Below are positions 35,074 to 43,975 of a DNA stretch of 44,666 bases, in pieces. The stretch's first letter is position 1, and each line of letters begins with the position of its first letter. The notes beneath the pieces were generated by a model that saw only the letters and a list, made by a program, of their open reading frames with translations, was not told the origin of the DNA and did not search any database. The position numbers and the translations under genes are program-made. The stretch is from Niastella sp. (lineage in GTDB: Bacteria > Bacteroidota > Bacteroidia > Chitinophagales > Chitinophagaceae): NCBI GenBank assembly GCA_017744515.1, contig JAGIBF010000068.1, positions 1 through 44,666 of the forward strand, written 5' to 3'.

Positions 35074-35129
35074 CCACTTGATAAATCACCGGAGGTTCTT
35101 CCAACCGGACTTATTCAAAAAACTAAAAG

Positions 35130-36155
35130 ATGATGAAACAATTTGCTGTTTATGTTGCTGCTTCATTGATTGTATTAACCCCCGTATTGATAGTGCCCGG
35201 CTGTACGAAGAGTACAAGTAGTGACGACGACCTGGTTGGAAACTGGTCCATCAGCAAGGACTTTGAAAACGATGCGAGAGGCGAGGCCATTTTGTTTACC
35301 ATTGGCAATAAAGCTTATCTCGGTACCGGCGTTTCAGGTACCAAACGTTACAATGATCTGTGGGAGTACGATTTAGATAAAGACTACTGGACACGCATGA
35401 AAGAAGTGCCTGGCCCGGTAAGAAATTCAGCTGTCGCATTTGCAGTAGGTAGTATTGGTTATGTAGGCACTGGTACCGATGGATACGATGAGTTCAACGA
35501 TATGTACTCCTTCAATCCGGCTACAAACGATTGGGATACGCTACCTCCTTTCCCGGGGTCGGCCCGTTACAATGCCATCGGGTTTGCGATTGGCGATAAA
35601 GGGTATGTTGGTTCAGGGTACGATGGCAGTGACCTGCAGGATATATATTCTTACACGCCCGCTACCGGTCAGTGGGAGCAGGTGAAGAGTATGAACCGCA
35701 GAAGGTCGGCTTCTACTGTATTTGTGTTGAATAATAAAGCTTATGTAGTAAGCGGCAGCAACAATGGTACAGCGTTGAATGACTTGCTGGTATATGATCC
35801 GGCAACCAAGGACTGGACTGAAAAAAGGAAGCTGACAAATATATCGGACGAAAGTTATGACGATGATTATTCGTCTATTGTACGTTACAATGCAGTGAGC
35901 TTTGTAATGGGTGGTAAAGCCTATCTCGCCACCGGGCAAAGTGGTTCTTATAATGCTACTGTCTGGGAGTATGATGCGGCCAACGATCAGTGGACGCGCA
36001 AAACCGATTTCGAAGGCAAGGCGCGGGAAGGGGCGGTGGCCATGACCTTGAAAGACAGGGGTTTTGTGCTCACTGGCCGCAATGGTTCCGAATACTATTA
36101 CAACATGTACGAGTGGCACCCTGCAGATGAACAGAACGACGATGACAACCAATAA
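35130..36155 (+). CDS. Kelch-repeat lipoprotein
   Basis: This 341-residue lipoprotein has the signal FAVYVAASLIVLTPVLIVPGC and then about six kelch blades. Each blade shows the pattern R-N/Y-A-V-x-F-x-I-G-x-K-A/G-Y-V-G-T/S-G followed by D-x-Y/W-E/S-Y-x-P/D-x-x-x-D-x-W. Examples are GEAILFTIGNKAYLGTG, NSAVAFAVGSIGYVGTG, YNAIGFAIGDKGYVGSG, ASTVFVLNNKAYVVSG and YNAVSFVMGGKAYLATG. It is a beta-propeller for binding proteins or ligands outside the cell or in the periplasm. It heads a four-gene operon; its last 14 bp overlap the DUF4907 start. Confidence 0.92.
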   Translation: MMKQFAVYVAASLIVLTPVLIVPGCTKSTSSDDDLVGNWSISKDFENDARGEAILFTIGNKAYLGTGVSGTKRYNDLWEYDLDKDYWTRMKEVPGPVRNSAVAFAVGSIGYVGTGTDGYDEFNDMYSFNPATNDWDTLPPFPGSARYNAIGFAIGDKGYVGSGYDGSDLQDIYSYTPATGQWEQVKSMNRRRSASTVFVLNNKAYVVSGSNNGTALNDLLVYDPATKDWTEKRKLTNISDESYDDDYSSIVRYNAVSFVMGGKAYLATGQSGSYNATVWEYDAANDQWTRKTDFEGKAREGAVAMTLKDRGFVLTGRNGSEYYYNMYEWHPADEQNDDDNQ

Positions 36156-36483
36156 GTCTTACAGGATCCTGATAGCTGCCGTTGTGATAGCGGCGGCTAT
36201 TACGGCTATCAAACTTTACTGGCGCTTCAACAGCAGGCCTAAGGATCAACTATCGTATGCGTGTTTTTCCACTGGAGAAGGATGGGGGTATGATATCCTG
36301 ATAGGTGATAAGGTGCTGATACATCAGTCCCTTAATCCGCACGTTGCAGGCAGGAAAGGCTTTGCAACGAAACAGGCTGCTGAAGCTGATGCGCGAATTG
36401 TTATAGGAAATATAAAATTGGGTGAAACGCCTGTATTTAATGCACATCAAATGCAGCGTACCACTACCTTGCCTGCTCATTAA
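36142..36483 (+). CDS. DUF4907-family small membrane-anchored protein
   Basis: I choose the ATG at 36142 (113 residues), overlapping the kelch gene end by 14 bp; 36127 is also possible. One hydrophobic segment (ILIAAVVIAAAITAIKLYW) anchors it. The periplasmic part has the family pattern EGWGYDILIGDKVLIHQSLNP, then GRKGFATKQAAEADARIV and NIKLGETPVF. DUF4907 has no known function. Its tight link to kelch and LytS genes suggests a surface-sensing or secretion role shared with them, which is inference. Confidence 0.85.
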   Translation: MTTNKSYRILIAAVVIAAAITAIKLYWRFNSRPKDQLSYACFSTGEGWGYDILIGDKVLIHQSLNPHVAGRKGFATKQAAEADARIVIGNIKLGETPVFNAHQMQRTTTLPAH

Positions 36484-36484
36484 T

Positions 36485-37969
36485 ATGATGACCAAAGAGA
36501 AAGCCCGTGATAGCATAGCCTATATACTGGGATTTAAACCCGTGAAAACTGCACGTCATCGTGTACTGGTAATCGTGTCACATCTTTTTTTATGGGGGCT
36601 TTTTCTGGCCATGCCGTTATTGATCTACCGGATCAGGATATTGGACAATACGTTCATCTATCGTGAGCTGGTGACTAAATCTTTCCTTGTCATTCTTTTT
36701 TATGTAAACTATTATTACCTGCTGCCCCGGTTCTTCCAGCGCAGGAAAGTGGCTAATTATTTTTTATCCATCACGGCGGCTTTATTGCTGTTGTGTGTTG
36801 TAAATATTGTTACGGAGTATTTTTTTCGGGAGCACCTGCGGGCCAATGCCAAGCATTATATACTCACCAGCAGGATGGGGCCAGGTGGCAGGATGATAAC
36901 GGTGAAGGATTCCGTAACGGGTGATGGTTTTTTTACGCAGGCTTTACCGACCGCGCCGGCCATACCAGCCATGCCTGCTTTGCACGTGGCAGGTACTACA
37001 GGCGCCACTTATCAGGAACCTGCAATGGGAGCAGGTACTGTGAGTTTAGTAAGCGATGATACCATGCGCAGGCGTATGCATATGTGGAAGCAATATTTCC
37101 ATACGCGGCATCCACAGGATACGATGATCGAGGCGCCCGTTACTGCGGTAAGTGGAGTCGCCATGCCTGCCGGCCTGCGCTTATTCAGGGGTGGCCCTTT
37201 GGGTGAGAGAGGCATATTCTGGATGGGTTTTTCGATGGTGCTGATGAATACGCTTTCATCAGGGGTCATCATACTGCTCATCAGTGGGTTCATCAAACTG
37301 GCCAATTCGTTTATCATCAGTGAAAAGCAGAAGAAGGCATTGGAGAATGAACGGCTGAATGCGGAGCTCAATTTCCTGAAGCTGCAGATCAATCCACACT
37401 TCCTGTTCAATACCCTGAACAGCATTTATTCACAGGCGCACCTGAAGTCGGAGCAAACGGAATATTCTATTCTCAAATTCTCTCAGATCATGCGGTATGT
37501 GTTGTACGACAGTACTACCGAAAAGATACCCTTGAAGAAAGATCTGGAATACATACGCAACTACATCGATCTGCAAAAGCTGCGGATCTCTAAAAACATA
37601 ACTATTCAATACGATGTAAAGGGTGTTACCAGCGATCTGCTCATTGCGCCTTTACTGTTGATCACCTTTATTGAAAATGCGTTCAAACATGGTATCAGTT
37701 ATTCGAGTCCATCGGCCATCGATATTAAGATTGGCGTAACCGGTACCGACCTTACCCTTACTGTGGGCAATACCATCATCCGCAATCCATCTTATAGCAG
37801 TGAGCGCGTGGGTGGGGGAGTGGGCCTGGTAAATGCCCGGCGGCGGTTGGATGTTTTGTACCCCGGCCGTTACCTGCTCGACATCAGTGACAACAACAGC
37901 ATCTATGTTGTAAACCTGAAGATCTCGCTTGACCATGAGACTGACCGTGATCAGATAGCTCATATATAA
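36485..37969 (+). CDS. LytS-type membrane sensor histidine kinase
   Basis: The start at 36485 (one base after the DUF4907 stop) gives 494 residues. Four membrane segments are seen: VLVIVSHLFLWGLFLAMPLLI, SFLVILFYVNYYYLL, YFLSITAALLLLCVVNIV and, after a long insert, MVLMNTLSSGVIILLISGFI. The His_kinase core has His305 in LQINPHFLFNTLNS and the ATP-binding ENAFKHG and GGGVGLVNARRRL. The ~130-residue extracytoplasmic insert (about residues 120-255) is rich in Ala, Pro, Met and Gly and is much longer than in most Bacteroidota LytS kinases; it is a likely sensing module. It would phosphorylate the LytTR regulator encoded next. Confidence 0.92.
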   Translation: MMTKEKARDSIAYILGFKPVKTARHRVLVIVSHLFLWGLFLAMPLLIYRIRILDNTFIYRELVTKSFLVILFYVNYYYLLPRFFQRRKVANYFLSITAALLLLCVVNIVTEYFFREHLRANAKHYILTSRMGPGGRMITVKDSVTGDGFFTQALPTAPAIPAMPALHVAGTTGATYQEPAMGAGTVSLVSDDTMRRRMHMWKQYFHTRHPQDTMIEAPVTAVSGVAMPAGLRLFRGGPLGERGIFWMGFSMVLMNTLSSGVIILLISGFIKLANSFIISEKQKKALENERLNAELNFLKLQINPHFLFNTLNSIYSQAHLKSEQTEYSILKFSQIMRYVLYDSTTEKIPLKKDLEYIRNYIDLQKLRISKNITIQYDVKGVTSDLLIAPLLLITFIENAFKHGISYSSPSAIDIKIGVTGTDLTLTVGNTIIRNPSYSSERVGGGVGLVNARRRLDVLYPGRYLLDISDNNSIYVVNLKISLDHETDRDQIAHI

Positions 37970-37985
37970 TTAAAACGCACACCCG

Positions 37986-38693
37986 ATGAACTTGAACTGC
38001 CTCATTATCGATGATGAACCCTGGGCATTGGACCTGATGGAAGATTTTATACGTAAGGTGCCTTACCTGAAACTGATAGCCCGCTGTGAGGGGCCCGTTG
38101 CCGCTCTTCCCTATTTTGAGAAAGAAGAGATCGACCTCGTGTTCCTGGACATTAAGATGCCCGATCTCTCGGGGATTGAATTCCTGAAAATATTGCCTAA
38201 AAAGCCGGCAGTCATATTTGTCACGGCCTACCATGAATTTGCGGTGGAGGGGTATGAGCTGGACGCCATCGATTACCTGCTGAAGCCTGTTCCCTTCGAC
38301 CGGTTTGTGACGGCTGTCAACAAGGCCTGGGAATATATATCTTACCGCAAGAACAAATCCCCGCAACGCAAAGATGATTTCCTATTCATCAAAACAGCCC
38401 ATAAGATCCAGAAGATATTCTACAACGACATTGTTTATCTTGAAGGCCTGAAGGACTATACCCGCATCCACCTTACGGATAGTAAAAAGCCGGTGGTTAC
38501 GCTTCAGAGTCTGAAGTACTTCGAGAGCAGGCTTCCCAACGAGGACTTTATCCGCATTCACCGGTCTTATATAGTATCTCTCCGGAAAGTAGACACGGTT
38601 TCCCGCAAAACGGTTTTCCTCGGCGACACCGAGCTGCCCTGCAGTGAGCACTATAAAAACCTACTTTATAATATAATAGGAGAGAAGCTCTGA
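37986..38693 (+). CDS. LytTR-family response regulator
   Basis: This 235-residue regulator has a receiver domain (1-~120) with the acidic pair in IIDDEPWA, phospho-acceptor Asp55 (FLDIKMPDLSG), FVTAYHEFAVEGY and Lys100 (YLLKPVPF). A LytTR DNA-binding domain follows (~140-235; FIKTAHKIQKIFYNDIVYLEG, then FIRIHRSYIVSL and the final SEHYKNLL). It starts 16 bp after the kinase stop and is the last gene of the kelch-DUF4907-LytS-LytTR operon. Targets are unknown; the operon itself and the divergent DUF4270 operon are natural candidates. Confidence 0.95.
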   Translation: MNLNCLIIDDEPWALDLMEDFIRKVPYLKLIARCEGPVAALPYFEKEEIDLVFLDIKMPDLSGIEFLKILPKKPAVIFVTAYHEFAVEGYELDAIDYLLKPVPFDRFVTAVNKAWEYISYRKNKSPQRKDDFLFIKTAHKIQKIFYNDIVYLEGLKDYTRIHLTDSKKPVVTLQSLKYFESRLPNEDFIRIHRSYIVSLRKVDTVSRKTVFLGDTELPCSEHYKNLLYNIIGEKL

Positions 38694-38941
38694 AGGCTCA
38701 CAGCTAATTGCAAACCAATCATATATCGAGTACAACCTTTACACCCAATCCAATAAATATAGTACTTCCAAAAATGTGTTCTTCCCCCGTAGAAAAGGTT
38801 GCAGGAACCGTAAAAACCGCTACTTTCGTGATCGTCCAAAAAATATCCTGATTGTCAATAGCCAGGGCAATTTAATCGCCAATATTTCGTTGATACTGAA
38901 ATCATTGGTCAATCATTCACCCCTTCAAAAAGGTTGAATTT

Positions 38942-39718
38942 ATGAAAAAACCGAATAAGGCAAGGTTTAGCAAGTTGGTTAGTGCATCCTTCTTAGGTTT
39001 AGCAATTCTGTTGCAATGGTCATTTGTACCCGCAACTTCAACCGTATATCCCGGTACGGTCGCTCTTCGTGATACTACTTCCGTACACATAGAAAATACC
39101 AAAAAGGCTGCAGCTTTTTCTTTCGACAACAGCATGGAGATATACGATAGTCTCCACCTCGAAGAGGCAGGCCTCTCCCGCATGGTATACCGCACGGCGT
39201 TGAAAGGCATGGAAAAGCTGTCGGCTAAAGGCTGGCTCAAGGGGCATATCCTGGCTATTGTAGATTTTAGCCAGCCCAGCACCAACAAGCGTCTCTATGT
39301 GATCGACCTGGACAACTACGAGTTATTATACAACACCTGGGTAGCGCACGGCATGAAGTCGGGTAAAACCATGGCACAGTTGTTTTCCAATAAACCATCT
39401 TCCAACAAGAGTAGCCTTGGTTTTTATGTAACCGGCGAAGCCTACCAGGGCAGCAATGGCTATTCGCTCAAACTGCAGGGCGTGGAAAAGGGCATCAATG
39501 ATTTCGCTTATCGTCGTGCCATCGTATTGCATGGTGCAGATTATGTGAGTGAGCAGTTCATTGCCAGCCAGGGTTATATTGGCCGGAGCAAAGGTTGTCC
39601 CGCCGTTCCGCTGGACGTTTGCGCGTCCATGATCGACCAGATCAAAGAAGGCAACTGCCTTTTTATTTACCATCCCACATCGGCCTATCGTTCAAAATCA
39701 GCTTTGTTAAAGAAGTAA
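38942..39718 (+). CDS. Murein L,D-transpeptidase catalytic-domain protein (YkuD_2 type)
   Basis: This 258-residue exported protein has a signal segment (LVSASFLGLAILLQWSFVPA). The catalytic block has His197 (RAIVLHGADYVSE) and Cys219 (GRSKGCPAVPLDVC), as in the YkuD_2 group. LAIVDFSQPSTNKRLYVIDL and SSLGFYVTGEAYQGSNGYSL give the fold around them. Such enzymes are thought to form or trim 3-3 or lipoprotein links in peptidoglycan in the periplasm, though this subgroup is little studied. It is transcribed alone. A DoxX-like overlap or operon partner is not seen. Confidence 0.9.
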   Translation: MKKPNKARFSKLVSASFLGLAILLQWSFVPATSTVYPGTVALRDTTSVHIENTKKAAAFSFDNSMEIYDSLHLEEAGLSRMVYRTALKGMEKLSAKGWLKGHILAIVDFSQPSTNKRLYVIDLDNYELLYNTWVAHGMKSGKTMAQLFSNKPSSNKSSLGFYVTGEAYQGSNGYSLKLQGVEKGINDFAYRRAIVLHGADYVSEQFIASQGYIGRSKGCPAVPLDVCASMIDQIKEGNCLFIYHPTSAYRSKSALLKK

Positions 39719-39731
39719 GCTACATTTATTA

Positions 39732-39857
39732 GCTATGAGCCACGAGCTCCCGTTGTGACGGGACAAGTTGTGAGCTTCGAGCGAAATACAGAAGTACTTC
39801 ACTGTTTATGCCTGTATTGGCTCGCAGCTGGCAGCTCGCAGCTTTCTTCACATTGTT
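39732..39857. repeat. Period-7 repeats flanking a short spacer
   Basis: GCTATGA, GCCACGA and GCTCCCG (39732-39752), then GCTTCGA and GCGAAAT (39774-39787), and after a spacer GCTCGCA, GCTGGCA, GCTCGCA and GCTTTCT (39830-39857) keep 7-bp steps within each block. A small hairpin CCCGT-TGTG-ACGGG lies inside. The array starts 14 bp after the transpeptidase stop. Confidence 0.7.
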
Positions 39858-39930
39858 CATAAAAACCTCCAAACAAAACCAAATCAGAGGTTTATCTTTG
39901 ATTTTTAACACCTTGTAACTCACAATACCT

Positions 39931-40905
39931 ATGCTAAAGGTTGGCGTATTCGGCGTTGGTCATCTCGGAAAATTCCATCTCAATAACTGGAAAGAAATTA
40001 AGGATGTAGAACTGGTGGGGTTTTATGATCCGAATGATGTAGCGGCTCAGGAGGTAACGGACAAGTACCAGCTGGCCCGGTTCCTCGATGCTGAAAGACT
40101 TGTTGAGGCTGTGGATATGGTGGACATTGTAGCGCCGACGACCTTTCACTTCGATCTTTGCAAAATGGCCATCCGCAAGGGTAAGCACGTTTTTGTGGAA
40201 AAGCCCCTCGCCAATACCATGGAAGAGGCGCGTGAGCTGGTAAAGCTCGTGCGGGAGTCCAACGTAAAATTACAGGTAGGGCATGTGGAGCGGTTCAATC
40301 CTGCCTACCTCGGTATCCAGCATATGCAATTGCAGCCCATGTTCATCGAGGTGCACCGTCTGGCGCAGTTCAACCCCCGGGGTACAGAGGTGAGTGTGAT
40401 CCTCGACCTCATGATCCATGATATCGACATTATCCTCAGCATAGTAAAGAGCGAGGTCAAAATGATCTCGGCCAGCGGCGTAGCGGTTATGACAGATACG
40501 CCCGATATCGCCAATGTGCGGATAGAATTCAACAATGGCTGCGTAGCCAACCTCACTTCCAGCCGGATATCCATGAAGAAAATGCGTAAAATGAGGTTAT
40601 TTCAGAAAGATGCTTATATTGGGGTGGACTTTCTCAACAAGAAGTCAGAGGTCATCAAATTAAAGACCCCCCAGGACGTGGATGCTTTTTCTTTTGACCT
40701 GGATACACCACATGGGAAAAGGACTATTGCCATCGTGAATCCACAGGTTCCTGAAGTCAATGCGATCAAAAAGGAACTGGAAGCATTTCGCGATTCCATC
40801 ATCGATAATACACCCACACGGGTATCGGAAGTAGACGGTTATAGGGCCATGGACGTAGCACACCAGATATTGCAAAAGATTAAAAATAATAGCATTACCT
40901 CGTAG
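39931..40905 (+). CDS. Gfo/Idh/MocA-family NAD(P)-dependent oxidoreductase
   Basis: This 324-residue cytoplasmic enzyme starts with a Rossmann fold (VGVFGVGHLGKFH, a GxGxxG variant) and has the family signature HVFVEKPLANTMEEA with Glu90-Lys91-Pro92, whose lysine is catalytic. The C-terminal alpha/beta domain has QVGHVERFNPAY and LMIHDIDIIL, with His in the position that binds substrate. These enzymes act on the hydroxyls of sugars or inositols. It ends 8 bp before a polyprenyl-phosphate sugar transferase gene, which suggests a sugar modification for a surface polysaccharide; the substrate is not known. Confidence 0.92.
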   Translation: MLKVGVFGVGHLGKFHLNNWKEIKDVELVGFYDPNDVAAQEVTDKYQLARFLDAERLVEAVDMVDIVAPTTFHFDLCKMAIRKGKHVFVEKPLANTMEEARELVKLVRESNVKLQVGHVERFNPAYLGIQHMQLQPMFIEVHRLAQFNPRGTEVSVILDLMIHDIDIILSIVKSEVKMISASGVAVMTDTPDIANVRIEFNNGCVANLTSSRISMKKMRKMRLFQKDAYIGVDFLNKKSEVIKLKTPQDVDAFSFDLDTPHGKRTIAIVNPQVPEVNAIKKELEAFRDSIIDNTPTRVSEVDGYRAMDVAHQILQKIKNNSITS

Positions 40906-40913
40906 CCTCCTGC

Positions 40914-42332
40914 ATGTCAGCGAACAAACGTATCCATAGCGCCTGGTATCTCCTCAGCGACTATATAGCGGCCATCCTGGCGTGGATCGTTTTGCACTTT
41001 GCACGTAGTTATTTCCTGCAGATAAGGGTTATCTCCAAAGAACATGGTGTACAGTTCAATCCGCCATTCTGGTGGGGATTGTTGTTGATACCCATTGCCT
41101 GGCTCACCTTTTTTACGTTGATAGGTTCCTATCATACCCTATATAAGAAGTCGAGGCTCAATGAATTTACCAATACCATTCTTGTCTGCATCATTGGTTG
41201 TACGATCATTTTCTTCTCGATCATGATCAATGACCCTCAGCACAAATACACCTACTATTACAAGGCATTGTTCACCTATATCTGGGCTCAGCTGTTCTTT
41301 ACCTGGATTGGGCGCAGCCTGCTGTTGGGTAAAGTGCGCAGGCAATTGGTAAAAGGTTCAATACAATTCAATACGCTTTTGGTGGGTGGTAATGCAGTGG
41401 CCAGTAAAATTTATAAGGATACAAAGGCCGGTCTCAGGCTGGCAGGTTATCATTACACCGGATTTATTGCGGCTTCGCCGGAACCTAATGGCATCAGCAC
41501 GCATCTGCCTCAATATGGCAATGTGCCCGACATTGAAAGGGTGATACGTGAACAAAAGGTGCAACTGGTAGTAATTGCGCTCGAAGCGTCGGAGAAGCAC
41601 CAGGTGGAGAAGATCGTGTCGGTGCTCAGTGATGAAGATGTCGATATCAAGATCGCACCGGATATGCTGGATATCCTCTCCGGATCGGTAAAGACCAGCA
41701 ATGTGTTTGGAGCTATCCTCTCCGATCTGAAAACGGGACTCATGCCCGAGTGGCAACAGAACATCAAGCGGGTGATCGATGTGTTCGTCGCCTCTTTTGG
41801 AATGCTATTGTTGTCTCCTTTATACCTGTATGCTGCGATCCGGGTAAAAGCAACTTCACCGGGTCCCATCTTTTATATGCAGGAGCGTATCGGCTATCGT
41901 GGCCGAAAGTTCAATATCTATAAGTTCCGGTCTATGTACCACCCTGCAGAGACGAACGGTCCCCGACTGTCGTCGGCCAATGATGAACGAATTACAAAAT
42001 GGGGCAAGACCATGCGTATCTGGCGGCTGGATGAGTTGCCTCAGTTGTGGAATATTCTCAAAGGAGAGATGAGCCTGGTAGGTCCGCGTCCGGAACGGGA
42101 GTATTACATCAACCAGATACAACAGCAATCGCCTTACTTCAAATACCTGCTCAAAGTAAAACCGGGCGTCACTTCCTGGGGTATGGTCAAATTTGGCTAT
42201 GCTGAAAATGTGGAGCAGATGGTAGAGCGCATGAAATACGACCTTATCTACATCGAAAATATATCACTCGCTCTTGACCTGAAGATCATGATCCATACGC
42301 TGAGGATTATTTTCATGGGAGTAGGACGATAA
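40914..42332 (+). CDS. Polyprenyl glycosylphosphotransferase (bacterial sugar transferase)
   Basis: This 472-residue inner-membrane enzyme transfers a sugar phosphate from a nucleotide sugar to undecaprenyl phosphate, the first step of exopolysaccharide or O-antigen assembly. It has four N-terminal helices (about residues 10-145) and a CoA_binding_3-like domain (~150-270; LVGGNAVASKIYKDT, QLVVIALEAS). After the helix VIDVFVASFGMLLLSPLYLY comes the sugar transferase domain (~285-472; RIGYRGRKFNIYKFRSM, WRLDELPQLWNILKGEMSLV, GPRPE). The WcaJ/WbaP type is clear; the exact sugar is not. It likely forms an operon with the oxidoreductase before it. Confidence 0.93.
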   Translation: MSANKRIHSAWYLLSDYIAAILAWIVLHFARSYFLQIRVISKEHGVQFNPPFWWGLLLIPIAWLTFFTLIGSYHTLYKKSRLNEFTNTILVCIIGCTIIFFSIMINDPQHKYTYYYKALFTYIWAQLFFTWIGRSLLLGKVRRQLVKGSIQFNTLLVGGNAVASKIYKDTKAGLRLAGYHYTGFIAASPEPNGISTHLPQYGNVPDIERVIREQKVQLVVIALEASEKHQVEKIVSVLSDEDVDIKIAPDMLDILSGSVKTSNVFGAILSDLKTGLMPEWQQNIKRVIDVFVASFGMLLLSPLYLYAAIRVKATSPGPIFYMQERIGYRGRKFNIYKFRSMYHPAETNGPRLSSANDERITKWGKTMRIWRLDELPQLWNILKGEMSLVGPRPEREYYINQIQQQSPYFKYLLKVKPGVTSWGMVKFGYAENVEQMVERMKYDLIYIENISLALDLKIMIHTLRIIFMGVGR

Positions 42333-42370
42333 ATCACCATTCAGTACAGACTATTCACTAAAAGACCTAC

Positions 42371-43948
42371 ATGCAAAAAAAGATCGTTCCCTTGTTCGTG
42401 CTTGTCCTATTGTGCAATGCGGCTCTTTCCCAGGAATACTGGCAGCAGGAAGTGCACTACAACATCGATGTGGCACTTAATGAAAAACAACATACCCTTA
42501 AAGGAAACCTGTCCTTACAATACATCAATCATTCTCCAGATACGCTGACCTGTATCTGGTTTCACCTCTGGCCCAACGCTTATAAGGATGACAATACTGC
42601 GCTGGCCAGGCAACTGGAAGGTGATAAGGAGGGAAAGAAAAAGCTGAAGAATAAGAAGAGTGAAGGATACATCGATGGCCTTGCCTTTACCGTCAATGGA
42701 AAGACGGTGACCACCGGTCAGGATAGTGCCAACGATGCAGATGTGATCAAGCTGATATTGCCTGCGCCGCTGGCGCCGGGACAAACGGCCTCCATCGCTA
42801 CGCCTTTCAATGTAAAGCTGCCGTTCTATTTTTCCCGCTCGGGTTACGATGGTGATCAATACATGATCTGCCAGTGGTATCCGAAGCCGGCTGTGTACGA
42901 CAAGAAAGGCTGGCATGCTTTCCCTTATCTCGATCAGGGAGAGTTTTACAGTGAGTTCGGCACTTTCAAAGTGAACATTACCGTTCCTGCTGCTTATGTA
43001 GTGGGTGCTACCGGTTCGTTGCAAACGAAGGAAGAGCTGGACCAGTATAAAGCGCTTGGTGCACAGAATTATCAAGCCAAAGCAGGCGTGGCCAAATACA
43101 AGGCTGCTCAACCGGATGCGCTCAAAACCTTGCAATATTATGGGGAGAACATTCACGACTTTGCCTGGTTTGCCGATAAAGATGCCATCATTCAATATGA
43201 TACGCTCCAACTTCCTTCCGGAAAGGTGATCGATGCTTTTACATATTATCAGCCCAATGGCAACAAGGAGTGGAGTAATAGCCTTTCTTTTGTTGAAGAT
43301 GCCGTACGCCGCTATTCAGGCTGGATAGGGGAGTACCCCTGGCCGGTAGTGCAGGCTGTGGAAGGACCCAAAAATCTTTCTTCCGGCGGCATGGAATATC
43401 CCATGATCACCCTTATTACCAGTCCCGATGCTGATGCTGAAAACCTCGACGCTGTGATCACTCATGAGGTGGGGCACAACTGGTTTTATGGTATCCTCGG
43501 CAGCAATGAGCGCGACTATCCCTGGATGGATGAGGGTATCAACAGTTTCTATCAGTTTCGTTACGAAGCTGAAAAATACAAGTCCAATACTATTTTTGGC
43601 AAGTCTATGCCCAAGGAGCTAAAAGCGCTACCTGCCGACGAGTTGTTGAGCCGGATATACAATGCGCTCAATAGCCTGCCTGCCAAAGAGCCTGTTAATA
43701 CAAGCTCCACGGGTTTTGCCAATAAAAACGATTATGGTATCGTTGTATACGTGAAGGCGGCTACCTGGCTTTACCTCGTGGAAATGGCCCTGGGGCGTGA
43801 GAAGTTCGATAAAGCCATGCAGGAATACTTCGCTACCTGGAAATTCAAACATCCTTACCCGGAAGACCTCAAAGCGGCATTGGAAAAATCCACGGGGATG
43901 GGCCTCAATGAAATCTTTGAGCTGCTGAATAAGGAAGGAAGCTTTTAG
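42371..43948 (+). CDS. M1-family zinc metallopeptidase (secreted)
   Basis: This 525-residue exported peptidase has a signal peptide (PLFVLVLLCNAALSQ) and an M1 N-terminal beta domain (~20-260). The catalytic domain has the exopeptidase motif GGMEYP and the zinc site HEVGHNW (His365, Glu366, His369) with Glu388 in WMDEGIN. It ends with LNEIFELLNKEGSF. Many Chitinophagaceae M1 proteins, as I recall them, continue several hundred residues past this point, so this may be a form without a C-terminal extension. A paralogue follows after 27 bp. It probably trims N-terminal residues of peptides in the periplasm or at the surface. Confidence 0.9.
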   Translation: MQKKIVPLFVLVLLCNAALSQEYWQQEVHYNIDVALNEKQHTLKGNLSLQYINHSPDTLTCIWFHLWPNAYKDDNTALARQLEGDKEGKKKLKNKKSEGYIDGLAFTVNGKTVTTGQDSANDADVIKLILPAPLAPGQTASIATPFNVKLPFYFSRSGYDGDQYMICQWYPKPAVYDKKGWHAFPYLDQGEFYSEFGTFKVNITVPAAYVVGATGSLQTKEELDQYKALGAQNYQAKAGVAKYKAAQPDALKTLQYYGENIHDFAWFADKDAIIQYDTLQLPSGKVIDAFTYYQPNGNKEWSNSLSFVEDAVRRYSGWIGEYPWPVVQAVEGPKNLSSGGMEYPMITLITSPDADAENLDAVITHEVGHNWFYGILGSNERDYPWMDEGINSFYQFRYEAEKYKSNTIFGKSMPKELKALPADELLSRIYNALNSLPAKEPVNTSSTGFANKNDYGIVVYVKAATWLYLVEMALGREKFDKAMQEYFATWKFKHPYPEDLKAALEKSTGMGLNEIFELLNKEGSF

Positions 43949-43975
43949 GATTGTTGATTGCCGAAAAAACCGATC

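Larger units (their letters stand above)
34659..35129. other. 471-bp divergent intergenic region rich in repeats
   Basis: This lies between the divergent DUF4270 and kelch starts. It holds a period-7 block (34763-34797), an inverted pair of period-7 blocks (34865-34947) and one inverted copy of the CTTCGACA-type repeat (35052-35073). Promoters for both directions should lie here, but I could not assign -33/-7 boxes with confidence. Confidence 0.7.
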
